A DNA stretch of 64,000 bases, taken from positions 248,001 through 312,000 of the forward strand of contig JAKVLB010000001.1 of NCBI GenBank assembly GCA_022484595.1, in the 5' to 3' direction. Positions 45,506 through 54,800 of the stretch are shown piece after piece; the first letter of the stretch is position 1, and each line of letters begins with the position of its first letter. A model generated the notes under the pieces. That model saw only the letters and a program-made list of their open reading frames with translations, did no database searches and had not been told where the DNA came from. The position numbers and the translations under genes are program-made. This DNA comes from Mageeibacillus sp. GTDB taxonomy: Bacteria > Bacillota > Clostridia > Saccharofermentanales > Saccharofermentanaceae.

Positions 45506-45514
45506 TGCTATAAT
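45506..45514 (+). promoter_or_regulatory. ychF: Extended -10 promoter of ychF
   Basis: TGCTATAAT at 45506-45514, an extended -10 about 38 bases before the ychF ATG. No good -35 is seen. Confidence 0.5.
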
Positions 45515-45551
45515 GCAATAGCTTAAAAAATGTAATCAAGAGGTATTTAAA

Positions 45552-46643
45552 ATGAAACTCGGAATCGTAGGTCTGCCGAATGTCGGCAAGAGCACACTTT
45601 TCAATGCGATAACAAAGGCAGGAGCCGAGTCGGCGAACTACCCGTTCTGCACAATCGAGCCGAATGTCGGCGTTGTTGCGGTGCCGGATGAGAGACTGGA
45701 CAAGCTTGCCGAGATGTATAATCCAGAGAAGTACACACCGGCGGTCGTTGAGTTCGTTGATATTGCCGGACTTGTAAAGGGCGCGAGCAAGGGCGAAGGA
45801 CTCGGAAACAAGTTTCTGTCGAATATAAGGGAGTGCGACGCGATCGTTCATGTCGTGAGATGTTTCGATGACCCGGACGTTATACACGTTAACGGACATG
45901 CCGATCCTGAGAGTGATATCGAGACTATCGATATCGAGCTGATTCTGTCGGACATAGAGATTATGGAGAAGCGCATTGAGCGCACGCAGAAGATGATGAA
46001 AGGCGGCGACAAGTCGTTCGGCGCGGAGCTTGCGTGCTACCAGAGAATTATGGATTGTCTGACTGCGGAGAAAGCCGCGAGAACATTGGAATTCAGCGAT
46101 GAAGAGCTTGAATTTACAAGAGATTTGCAGCTTATTTCGATGAAGCCGGTGCTCTACTGCGCGAATATTGCTGAAGATGATATAAAGAAGACGGATATTC
46201 CATACGTTAAGACCGTTGAGGAGATTGCCGCCAAAGAGAATTCCGGAGTCGTCGTGATTTCCGCAAAGATTGAAGACGAGCTTGGACAGCTTGAGCCTGA
46301 AGACCGCGAGATGTTCCTTTCTGACCTTGGTATTGAGAGCGCAGGCCTCGATAAGATGATAAAAGCTTCGTATAAGCTTCTCGGACTTATCTCATATCTT
46401 ACGGCAGGCCCCAAGGAAGTTCGTGCGTGGACAATCACCAAGGGTACAAAGGCACCGCAGGCCGCAGGCAAGATTCATTCGGACTTTGAACGCGGATTCA
46501 TACGCGCGGAAATAGTCGGATTTGACGACCTGATTGCATGCGGAACCTACAACGCAGCCAAAGAGAAAGGTCTTGTGCGCTCCGAGGGCAAAGAATACGT
46601 CATGCGTGACGGAGACATCGTGCTCTTCAGATTCAACGTATAA
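45552..46643 (+). CDS. ychF: Redox-regulated ATPase YchF
   Basis: Obg-like P-loop NTPase that binds ATP rather than GTP and associates with ribosomes. It has MKLGIVGLPNVGKSTLFNAIT (P-loop), SANYPFCTIEPN, VDIAGLVKGASKGEGLGNKFL, a coiled-coil insertion (about residues 130-195), and a C-terminal TGS domain (AWTITKGTKAPQAAGKIHSDFERGFIRAE). 363 residues is the family length. The ribosome site AGAGG precedes the ATG and a terminator follows the gene. Confidence 0.97.
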   Translation: MKLGIVGLPNVGKSTLFNAITKAGAESANYPFCTIEPNVGVVAVPDERLDKLAEMYNPEKYTPAVVEFVDIAGLVKGASKGEGLGNKFLSNIRECDAIVHVVRCFDDPDVIHVNGHADPESDIETIDIELILSDIEIMEKRIERTQKMMKGGDKSFGAELACYQRIMDCLTAEKAARTLEFSDEELEFTRDLQLISMKPVLYCANIAEDDIKKTDIPYVKTVEEIAAKENSGVVVISAKIEDELGQLEPEDREMFLSDLGIESAGLDKMIKASYKLLGLISYLTAGPKEVRAWTITKGTKAPQAAGKIHSDFERGFIRAEIVGFDDLIACGTYNAAKEKGLVRSEGKEYVMRDGDIVLFRFNV

Positions 46644-46680
46644 TTATTATTGCGTATTCGGAAGGAACGGCTTCCGTCAG

Positions 46681-46716
46681 AGCAGCTTCGGATATTGTCT
46701 GAAGCTGCTTTTTTAT
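46681..46716 (+). terminator. Terminator after ychF
   Basis: AGCAGCTTC (46681-46689), 11-base loop, GAAGCTGCT (46701-46709) and a T run. Confidence 0.88.
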
Positions 46717-46801
46717 TGTCGTCTTTTATATGTTAACGGGGTTATGATGATATCTGCCGTAATCCGGCAAATCTATTCCTGTAAATCTTTTCCGGCAAAC
46801 C

Positions 46802-47347
46802 TTATTTTGTAAACCAGATTACAAGTGACTCGATACCGCTCGCAATGAAGCACAGACCGGAAAATACCACCACTGCCCGCGTTCCGCTGAAAGGATAGAG
46901 AATAATTGCCAGACCGGCGACCATGATAGCGAGCGACAGGAGAAGCATTGCCCACCAGAAGATACTCTTCACGTTCGGGACAAGAGTTGCCTCACGAAGC
47001 TTCACCACACCGTCTATAAGGAAGAACACGCCAATTATGAGCGACAGAATAGTCAGGACAAGCTGCGGTCTGATAACGAAAATGAAGCCAAGAATCATGG
47101 CTATCACCGAATAGACAAGGATTACCTCGGCACCGCCGGACTGTCCGTAGCCTTCTGCCCTGCATGCGCGCACCGTCATGATATAGTTGGCGCAGCCGGA
47201 TACTCCTGCCACGAGAAGAACCAGCCCGAACAGCAGACCTGCCACGCCTGCAACGCTGTCAGGAAAGACGATGAACAGAAGTCCCGTCAGTATGGTAAAA
47301 AAGCCTTTGATGTATGCGGGTATTCCGCTGATTCCGTTACTTTGCAT
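46802..47347 (-). CDS. HdeD/DUF308 family membrane protein
   Basis: 181 residues in six membrane helices arranged as short hairpins: GLLFIVFPDSVAGVAGLLFG and MILGFIFVIRPQLVLTILSL with the Pro-containing turn typical of DUF308. In E. coli the relative HdeD helps acid resistance; the function in Clostridia is unknown. The ATG overlaps the stop of the preceding gene by one base, so the genes are co-translated. Confidence 0.85.
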   Translation of the reverse strand: MQSNGISGIPAYIKGFFTILTGLLFIVFPDSVAGVAGLLFGLVLLVAGVSGCANYIMTVRACRAEGYGQSGGAEVILVYSVIAMILGFIFVIRPQLVLTILSLIIGVFFLIDGVVKLREATLVPNVKSIFWWAMLLLSLAIMVAGLAIILYPFSGTRAVVVFSGLCFIASGIESLVIWFTK

Positions 47348-48069
47348 CAGTTATGGTCCTCGTAATAACCGGCGCTCTGCGTCTCAAGTCCGCTGCCTCC
47401 GATATCATACTCCTCATTATGGTCTTTTATGTCAGGCTTTACAATGTCGAAAATCAGGTCTTTCGGTCTCGCGAGCATCTCCCTCAGGTAGTTGTGAAGT
47501 CCGATCACATAGCCGGAATTGCCGGCAGACACACCTGCAGCATCGATTCCGAACGCCCGCGCGTCATAGACGGAACGCGCCAGATGGTAATGCTGCGTCA
47601 CAACCACGGCGCTTTTTACGTTAAATACAGTAGCCGCACGCATCATGGTCTCATACGTCGAATAACCGAAGTGATCGAGGAAAATGTCTTCTTCCGGTAC
47701 GCCGGCATCGACACAGTAATTGAACATTACTCCGACTTCGTTATAACCGCCGCCGGAATTATCTCCGCTTAGCAGAATTCGCGGCGCGATGCCGCTGTTA
47801 TACAACTCTATCGCGGTCTTCAGACGATCCTCCAGGAACGGGCTCGGAGTCTTGTCTTCAAGTACGGAACACCCGAGAACTATAATGCAGTCATAGCTGC
47901 CGCCGCTGTTGTCCTTATCCAGATACTTCTCTGTTCTGCATATTACATACAGGTTTGTCAAAGCAAGCAGCACAGCTGCCGAGCATGCGGCTGTAAGAAT
48001 CACCTTCAGCGCAATCCCGGCTGCTCTCTTAATTGTCTTTGTTATCTTCGTTACTGTCGATATTGTCAT
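47347..48069 (-). CDS. YdcF/SanA-family (DUF218) membrane-anchored protein
   Basis: 240 residues: one N-terminal membrane helix (VILTAACSAAVLLALTNLYV), then the DUF218 core with DCIIVLGCSVLEDKTPSPFLEDRL, ILLSGDNSGGG, DHFGYSTYETMMRA and VVTQHYHLARSV. Members (SanA, ElyC, YdcF) affect envelope barrier function, and SanA is linked to vancomycin resistance; the enzymatic activity is not settled. The start overlaps the upstream gene by 41 bases, and no better start is evident. Confidence 0.87.
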   Translation of the reverse strand: MTISTVTKITKTIKRAAGIALKVILTAACSAAVLLALTNLYVICRTEKYLDKDNSGGSYDCIIVLGCSVLEDKTPSPFLEDRLKTAIELYNSGIAPRILLSGDNSGGGYNEVGVMFNYCVDAGVPEEDIFLDHFGYSTYETMMRAATVFNVKSAVVVTQHYHLARSVYDARAFGIDAAGVSAGNSGYVIGLHNYLREMLARPKDLIFDIVKPDIKDHNEEYDIGGSGLETQSAGYYEDHN

Positions 48070-48442
48070 CCTTAAATCGTCCTTCGTATTCCGCGTCTTC
48101 CTTCGCCACCTGTTCTGCGGAGCGGGCCTTGCCCTGCGCTATCGCTTCCATAATGTCGTCTATCTGCCGTGACATTCTGTAAAGTATCGCGAGCGTAAAG
48201 AAAAACACGAACATGATCGTAAGCTGGGATATGACGGCGAATATTGTAGGCAGTCCCTTGAGAAATATCGTGAGACACAGTATAAGCACGCTTCCTGAAA
48301 GATATACTCCGGCAGAGCTTGCGAAATACTTCTTGAATTTATGGGTGGACAACGGATTGTGCCTGCCGAAAATAATCACAAGCAGCACCGCAAGTGAGAT
48401 CACAACAAAAACTGCCGAGAAAATTACCGCCGCTGCATTCAT
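48029..48442 (-). CDS. Small membrane protein of unknown function
   Basis: 137 residues with three or four membrane helices (AVIFSAVFVVISLAVLLVII, GVYLSGSVLILCLTIFL, VISQLTIMFVFFFTLAILY) and an acidic, cytosolic tail ending DNIDSNEDNKDN. It is translationally linked to coaE by ATGA and overlaps the YdcF-type gene. I do not recognise a family; the tight coupling suggests a shared envelope role with the next two genes. Confidence 0.75.
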   Translation of the reverse strand: MNAAAVIFSAVFVVISLAVLLVIIFGRHNPLSTHKFKKYFASSAGVYLSGSVLILCLTIFLKGLPTIFAVISQLTIMFVFFFTLAILYRMSRQIDDIMEAIAQGKARSAEQVAKEDAEYEGRFKDDNIDSNEDNKDN

Positions 48443-49044
48443 ATTCTTATACCCCGCTCGTGAAGCTGTTCCTTTATGAGCTTCTCCACCTTCTCTTCAA
48501 GTGCCGCCCTGTCCCACGAATTATCTATCGAGAAGTCTCCGAGCGAACAATACTCGTCATCGCTCATCTGCATCTCTATCCGCCTTCTTGCTTCCTCGCG
48601 GTCCAGTCCGCGCGCCACAAGTCTCGCAAGCCTCACTTCTTCATCACATGTAACTACCCATATCTGGTTGCACATGTCGGTGAATTTATTCACAGGTATC
48701 GGAACGTCGAGCACCACGCATTTGGTTCCTTTATCACGTTCCCTGACTGTCCGTTCTTCAATCTCATCGAAAACGAACCTGTGGACAATCGTGCTGAGCA
48801 GATCGAGATCCGCTTTGTCATTGAAGACCAGCTGCGACACATACCTGCGGTTCATAGATCCGTCCGTGTTTATTGCCCGCGGTCCGAAGGTCTCGCTTAT
48901 CAGCGGCAGCGCACGTCCGCCTGCAGAAGTAACCTGACGCGATATCTCATCAGCATCCAGCACCGTAAGTCCGCGTTCCCGCAATATAGAGCTGACTGTG
49001 CTCTTTCCGCTTCCTATTCCGCCTGTAATTCCGAGTATAAACAT
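48439..49044 (-). CDS. coaE: Dephospho-CoA kinase CoaE
   Basis: Last step of coenzyme A synthesis: ATP-dependent phosphorylation of dephospho-CoA. The P-loop is FILGITGGIGSGKSTVSSIL; VLDADEISRQV, RRYVSQLVF and VVLDVPIPV are family landmarks, and the lid contains ARLVARGLDREEARRR. 201 residues is normal. It starts 3 bases after the polA stop, the usual polA-coaE order in Firmicutes. Confidence 0.96.
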   Translation of the reverse strand: MFILGITGGIGSGKSTVSSILRERGLTVLDADEISRQVTSAGGRALPLISETFGPRAINTDGSMNRRYVSQLVFNDKADLDLLSTIVHRFVFDEIEERTVRERDKGTKCVVLDVPIPVNKFTDMCNQIWVVTCDEEVRLARLVARGLDREEARRRIEMQMSDDEYCSLGDFSIDNSWDRAALEEKVEKLIKEQLHERGIRI

Positions 49045-49047
49045 ATC

Positions 49048-51798
49048 TTACTTGGCACTGCGCCAGTCCTTTCCTGTATGAACATCCGCGATAAGAGGCA
49101 CACTGAGCGTTATAGCGCTCTCCATCTCGCATTTGAGTATAGACGCGGCTTTCTCGCTGTCGCAGATATCGCACTCGACTATCAGCTCGTCATGCACCTG
49201 CATCACCAGAAGTGCCCCGGGAAGATTGCGTCTGAGCGAATCTGCCACGCGGTTCATCGCTACCTTGATGATATCCGCTGCCGTTCCCTGGATAGGCGTA
49301 TTCATCGCTGCCCTGAGCCCGAAATTCCTGATGTTACGGTTCTGGCTCTTAAGCTCTGCAAGCACTCTTTTTCTTCCGAACAGAGTCTCGACATAGCCGT
49401 TCTTCTCGCCATCACGTTTGAGGGAATCGAGATAATTCATAATTCCCGGGAACTGATTTGAGTATTCCTTTATGAGGTCGCCCGCTTCCCTGAAAGATAT
49501 ATCAAGGTCATTGGACAGACCGTAGTCCGAGATTCCGTAGATTATGCTGAAGTTGACTGTTTTCGCGCTCGCACGCATACGGTTTGTAACCATAGCCTCG
49601 TCAACTCCGTAGATTCGCGCCGCTGTGCGTCTGTGGATGTCCTTGCCTTCGATGAAGGCGCTGCTCATCGTCGGGTCATTGCTCAGCGCAGCGAGCAGAC
49701 GAAGCTCTATCTGCGAGTAATCTGCATCGACAAGGATGCGTCCCTCCGGCGCCGTAAAGGCCTCGCGAAGTCTCGCACCCTCCTCCGACCTGACAGGAAT
49801 ATTCTGCAGATTCGGGTCAGTTGACGAGAGCCTTCCGGTATTGGTCATGGCCTGCGTGAAAGTAGTGTGTATCCTGTCGTCCGGACCGATTGTCCTCGTA
49901 AGCCCGTCGGCATATGTGAAATCGAGCTTGGACAGCTCGCGGTATTCAATCAGAAGGTCAATCACAGGATGAAGATGCTTCATGCGGTTAAGCTCATCTA
50001 TCCCCGTGGAAAACGCCCCGCTCTTGCCTTTCTTTCCGTGCGGCAGTCCGAGCCTGTCGGCATCGTAAAGCACCTGAGCGAGCTGCCTTGGAGAATTGAT
50101 ATTGAACTCTTCACCGACAATATCGTAGATTCTCGCGCTTATATCTTCAAGTCGTCTCGAATACTCAAGGTGGAGCGCATTGAGGCGTTCGCGCGCCACA
50201 TGCATACCGTTGCGCTCAATTGTGTCGAGCGTTACAACAAGCGGAAACTCAATGTCGCAGAGCAGTCTGCGAAGCTTGTCATCCTTGTATATCTCCTCTT
50301 CCTGAATTATGGCGATAACAAGCGTCGCATAAAGCCTTACTGCTGCCTGCGCGCCTGCCTTGGAGATGCTTTCTGAACCTGAAGCCAGGTCTTCTATAGA
50401 CATCTGCTTCTCTTTACTGTCTTGCGTTATGTCCGGGCAGTTCCTTCCTGTGACGGAAGCGAAAAGTCTGTCATAATCGGGTTTCCCCTCTATAGTATTC
50501 ATGACAAATCCGGCGAGCTCAACGTCGTGAACCGCGGTGACAACGCGAAGCGGCGCTTTACATAGCTTTGATCTGAGCTTGTACTCAAATCCCGCGACCG
50601 TTATCCCGCCTTCCCTGTCACACAGTCTTATTGCCTCATCTTCGCCGAGCAGATAAAATTTACTGTGTTCCGCATCGCAGAAAACAACTCCGGTCACATC
50701 GCTGACTCTGACAAAATCAACTCCGAATCTGATCTTGTCATTTCCTGACATATCAAGATCCGGAAGGCTTCCTGCCGGCTCAAAGATTCCGTCCGGGTCT
50801 TCATTCAGCCTCTTGACCAGTTCATCCAGTCTGCCGCACAGCTCATCCGCAAGATCGTTGCGGCTGTCATCACTGCCGGCAAACGCCGGACTTACACTTC
50901 CGGCAGACATTCTGATTCCTTCAATTCCGAATTTCTTTATAAGAGACCTGAGCTGCAAAGACCCGAGTCTGTCGGCAAGGCCCTGAGTGTCCCTGATGCC
51001 GCCGCTGTATGAAGTACCGTCAATCCCGTAAGGGACGGGCACTTCGCGATCAATTGCGCAAAGCTTTAAATTTAAGTCCAGAAGATCCTTTGACGCGGAG
51101 ATTTTGGTCTTCAGCGCCGGCGGCAGATTCGCGGCATTCTCATAAACTCCGGCGACGCTTCCGTATTCTGCGATAAGTCTGAATGCCGTCTTCTCTCCTA
51201 CTTTGTCAATACCTGTGATGTTGTCAGACTTGTCGCCCATAAGCGCTTTAACCTGAACGAACACTTCAGGACTTACTCCGTAAGTATCTTCGAAAAGCTG
51301 TCTGTCATACAGAACACGGGAAGGCTTATCCTTTCCGCTCTGCGGCATAATGACCGAGACTTTGTCCGATATGAGCTGGAAATCATCGTGGTCTCCGCTG
51401 TAGATATATACCGTCATTCCGGATTGCTCGCCCTGCCTTGACAGCGTTCCAATAAGATCGTCGGCCTCATAACCCGTGAGCTCCATTCGCGCTATGCCGA
51501 TAAGGTCAAGAATCTCCTTGACAACAGGCATCTGTGCGGCAAGGTCATCCGGCATTCCGTGGCGTGTTGCCTTATAATCCGCACTCATCTTATGGCGGAA
51601 CGTAGGCTCTCTTCTGTCGAAAAGAACACACACATGATCCGGCGCGTACTCCTTGACAATTCCTGTCACGGAATTGAAGAAACCGTTTACGGCTCCTGTA
51701 GGCGTACCGTCCGGTGCAGTCATCGGAGCCCTTCCGACGGTTGCATAATAAGCGCGGTTTATGATGGAATTGCCGTCAACGAGTAACAAACTGCTCAT
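49048..51798 (-). CDS. polA: DNA polymerase I
   Basis: Repair and Okazaki-fragment polymerase. The 5'-3' exonuclease domain (about 1-300) has LLVDGNSIINRAYYA, GYEADDLIGTL, SGDHDDFQL and MGDKSDNITGIDKVG. The middle domain lacks the DxE motif of proofreading exonucleases, as in many Firmicutes. The polymerase core has motif A VDADYSQIELRLLAAL, the O-helix RMRASAKTVNFSIIYG and motif C MQVHDELIVE. ATG 51798 (MSSLLLVDG) is preferred to a TTG two codons earlier that overlaps the upstream stop. Confidence 0.97.
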   Translation of the reverse strand: MSSLLLVDGNSIINRAYYATVGRAPMTAPDGTPTGAVNGFFNSVTGIVKEYAPDHVCVLFDRREPTFRHKMSADYKATRHGMPDDLAAQMPVVKEILDLIGIARMELTGYEADDLIGTLSRQGEQSGMTVYIYSGDHDDFQLISDKVSVIMPQSGKDKPSRVLYDRQLFEDTYGVSPEVFVQVKALMGDKSDNITGIDKVGEKTAFRLIAEYGSVAGVYENAANLPPALKTKISASKDLLDLNLKLCAIDREVPVPYGIDGTSYSGGIRDTQGLADRLGSLQLRSLIKKFGIEGIRMSAGSVSPAFAGSDDSRNDLADELCGRLDELVKRLNEDPDGIFEPAGSLPDLDMSGNDKIRFGVDFVRVSDVTGVVFCDAEHSKFYLLGEDEAIRLCDREGGITVAGFEYKLRSKLCKAPLRVVTAVHDVELAGFVMNTIEGKPDYDRLFASVTGRNCPDITQDSKEKQMSIEDLASGSESISKAGAQAAVRLYATLVIAIIQEEEIYKDDKLRRLLCDIEFPLVVTLDTIERNGMHVARERLNALHLEYSRRLEDISARIYDIVGEEFNINSPRQLAQVLYDADRLGLPHGKKGKSGAFSTGIDELNRMKHLHPVIDLLIEYRELSKLDFTYADGLTRTIGPDDRIHTTFTQAMTNTGRLSSTDPNLQNIPVRSEEGARLREAFTAPEGRILVDADYSQIELRLLAALSNDPTMSSAFIEGKDIHRRTAARIYGVDEAMVTNRMRASAKTVNFSIIYGISDYGLSNDLDISFREAGDLIKEYSNQFPGIMNYLDSLKRDGEKNGYVETLFGRKRVLAELKSQNRNIRNFGLRAAMNTPIQGTAADIIKVAMNRVADSLRRNLPGALLVMQVHDELIVECDICDSEKAASILKCEMESAITLSVPLIADVHTGKDWRSAK

Positions 51799-51800
51799 AA

Positions 51801-54800
51801 TCAATCGGCCCCGCTGAGATCTCTTGATTCGGCTTCTTCAATTTCCTTGTCCCGGACAGCATGAGCCGTCGAGATCATAAGCTTGATTCTGTTGAGCTGG
51901 TTGGCCTCCGAAGCGCCCGGGTCATAGTCTATCGGGATAATATTGGAATTAGGATACTGACGTCTCAGTTCTTTAATCATTCCCTTGCCGGTTACATGGT
52001 TTGGCAGGCAGGCGAACGGCTGGGCGCAGATGATATTCGGTACGCCGTCCTGAATAAGCTCAATCATCTCGGCAGTAAGGAACCACCCCTCACCGCATGA
52101 ATTGCCGCAGCTTAGGACGCTTGAAGACTTCTCCGCAAGCTCCTGGATCTTTTCAGAGAGCATGAACTTACCGCCGGTCTTTAAAAACTTTTTATTTATA
52201 GGCTTGCGAAGTGACTCCAGGAACCTTATGCCCTGCGTCATTATGTAAGCCGTCTTTTTTGACTGACCGAGATTCTCCGCCTTCCATACCGGGTTATAGG
52301 CACAGTACAGGAAGAAATCAAGGACACCGGGGAGAACGCCTTCACAACCCTCCGATTCAATTACGTCTATCGCGTTATTGTTGGCGTCAGGCTGGAACTT
52401 GACAAGAATCTCGCCCACAAGCCCTACGCGCGGCTTTCTCGGAATGTCCCTTAACGGAAGCTTGTCAAACTTCTCAACAGCAAACTTAATGAAAGCCTTG
52501 TATTTCCTGATATCCGGGATATCTTCAAGGTCAACTCCGATATCTGCGAGGCAGTCACGTATTTTTTTCTTCTGCTCAGGTGTTCTGGAATAATAGCTGT
52601 TCGGCATTATAACGTCGTAACGCTCTGTCAGGTCATCAGACACAGACTTCGGATTAATCATCTTTCTTCCTATCTGGTTGATATAGGAATACAGAGCATT
52701 GGCCGAACCTTCGACCTTCTCATAAGGTCTTGTGCGAAGCAGCATTGTCGTAAGCATATCGCCCATGCAAAGAGCCTTGATCGCGTCAAGAATAAACGAA
52801 GGTGTGTATTCAAATCCGGCATTCTTCTCGAACTGCTGCGCAGATATCGTCAGAACCGGAATCTGAGGGTATCCGGCTTCCTTCAGAGCCTTGCGCATAA
52901 ATGCCACATAATTCGTGGCGCGGCAGCCGCCGCCCGTCTGCGTAATCGCGAGAGTCGTGTTGTCAGGATCAATGTCTCCGTTAAGTACGGCATTTATCAT
53001 CTGACCGACAACGATTATTGTCGGAAAGCACGCGTCGTTATTGACATATTTGAGACCGCACTCGATATCTGCTCTGCTGGCCTGCTTCAGGAGCTTAAGC
53101 CTGTATCCGTGTTTATGGAACACAGCCTCGACAAACTCAAACTGAACAGGTGCCATCTGCGGAGCCAGAATTGTGTGATTCTTCTTGTCTTCCTTTGTAA
53201 ATTCAACGCGCTTCAAAGTATATGCGGCAGCACTGTCAGAAACGCTGCCATCCTTATCTGATCCGTCGCTTACGCCGGATTGTCCCGCATTAAGCTTATC
53301 ATCACGCTCATTCATCGCCACAACAAGAGATCTCATTCTGATTCTGGCGGCGCCGAGATTGGATACTTCGTCAATCTTAAGCAGCGTGTAGAGCTTTCCG
53401 GAAGATTCAAGAATCTCCTGAACCTGATCTGACGTCACCGCGTCAAGACCGCATCCGAAACTCGTGAGCTGAACCAGCTCCAGATCCGGTCTGGTGATTA
53501 CAAAAGCCGCAGCCTCATACAGTCTGGTATGGTACATCCACTGGTCGATAACCCTTATGGGGCGCTGAAGCATTCCGGCTCTTGCTACTGAATCCTCAGA
53601 CAATACAGCAAGTCCCAAAGCATTTATCATCTCCGGGATACCATGGTTTATCTCGGGGTCTGTATGATAAGGTCTTCCTGCGAGCACAACGCCCTTGAGA
53701 TGCTTCTCTTCCATAATCTTAAGCACTCTGTCGCCTTCAGCCCTTATGTCTTCTTTAAATCTGAGATACTCTTCCGCGCCGGCATCAACCGCAGCCTGCG
53801 CTTCCTCAAGAGTTACCGCGCAGTAATCGAAACACTTCGTCAGATTCTGTGCGACAGACTTCAGATTATCAAGCGGCATGAAAGGATTGATATACCTTAT
53901 GCTGTACTCCTGCAGGTTCTCGACATTATTCTTGATAACCTCGGGATAAGAACATACAATCGGGCAGTTGAAATGGTTGTTGGAAGCCTTGTTCTCGACA
54001 TGTTCATACGGGATATCAGGATAGAATATCGTCTTGATTCCGCGCGAAATAAGGTTCTCTATATGCCCGTGAACGAGCTTTGCCGGATAGCATACAGACT
54101 CCGACGGAATAGTCTCCATACCGCTCTCATAGATCTTGTGAGACGACCGCGCCGACAGCATAACCCTGAACCCGAGCTTTGTGAGCACGGTAAACCAGAA
54201 CGGGAAATTCTCGTACTGATTGAGTACACGCGGTATTCCTATCTCGCCGCGAGGCGCTTCCTCCGCCTTGAGAGGAACATATGCGAATGTCTTTCTATAC
54301 TTATACTCGAAAATGTTCGGCAGCTTCTCCTTGTCTTTCTCAGGAGTCTTGTCTAAAGCAATATCTTCGCCTCTCTCGCACCTGTTGCCTGAGACAAAAC
54401 GCTGACCGTTGGAGAAACTGGCAATAGTCAGTCTGCAATGGTTTGTGCATCCCGGACACTGGGTATTCTCCGTAGTCATGGAGAATGACTCAAGGTCTTC
54501 GCGCGCAAGTACGCCTGACCTTGACTCTGACTCTTTGCCGGCCTTTGCAAGAGGACACCTCTTTTTCGCGATCAGCGCGGCACCGAACGCACCCATCAGT
54601 CCGGCTACATTCGGTCTTATGACCTCGCGGTTGGACACCAGCTCAAAGCACCTCAGAATAGCGTCGTTGAGGAATGTGCCGCCCTGTACGACTATGTTCC
54701 TGCCGAGCTGCTCCGTATCTCTTATCTTGATAACTTTGTAAAGCGCGTTTCTTACGACAGAATAAGACAGTCCCGCCGAAATATCCCCGACGGAGGCGCC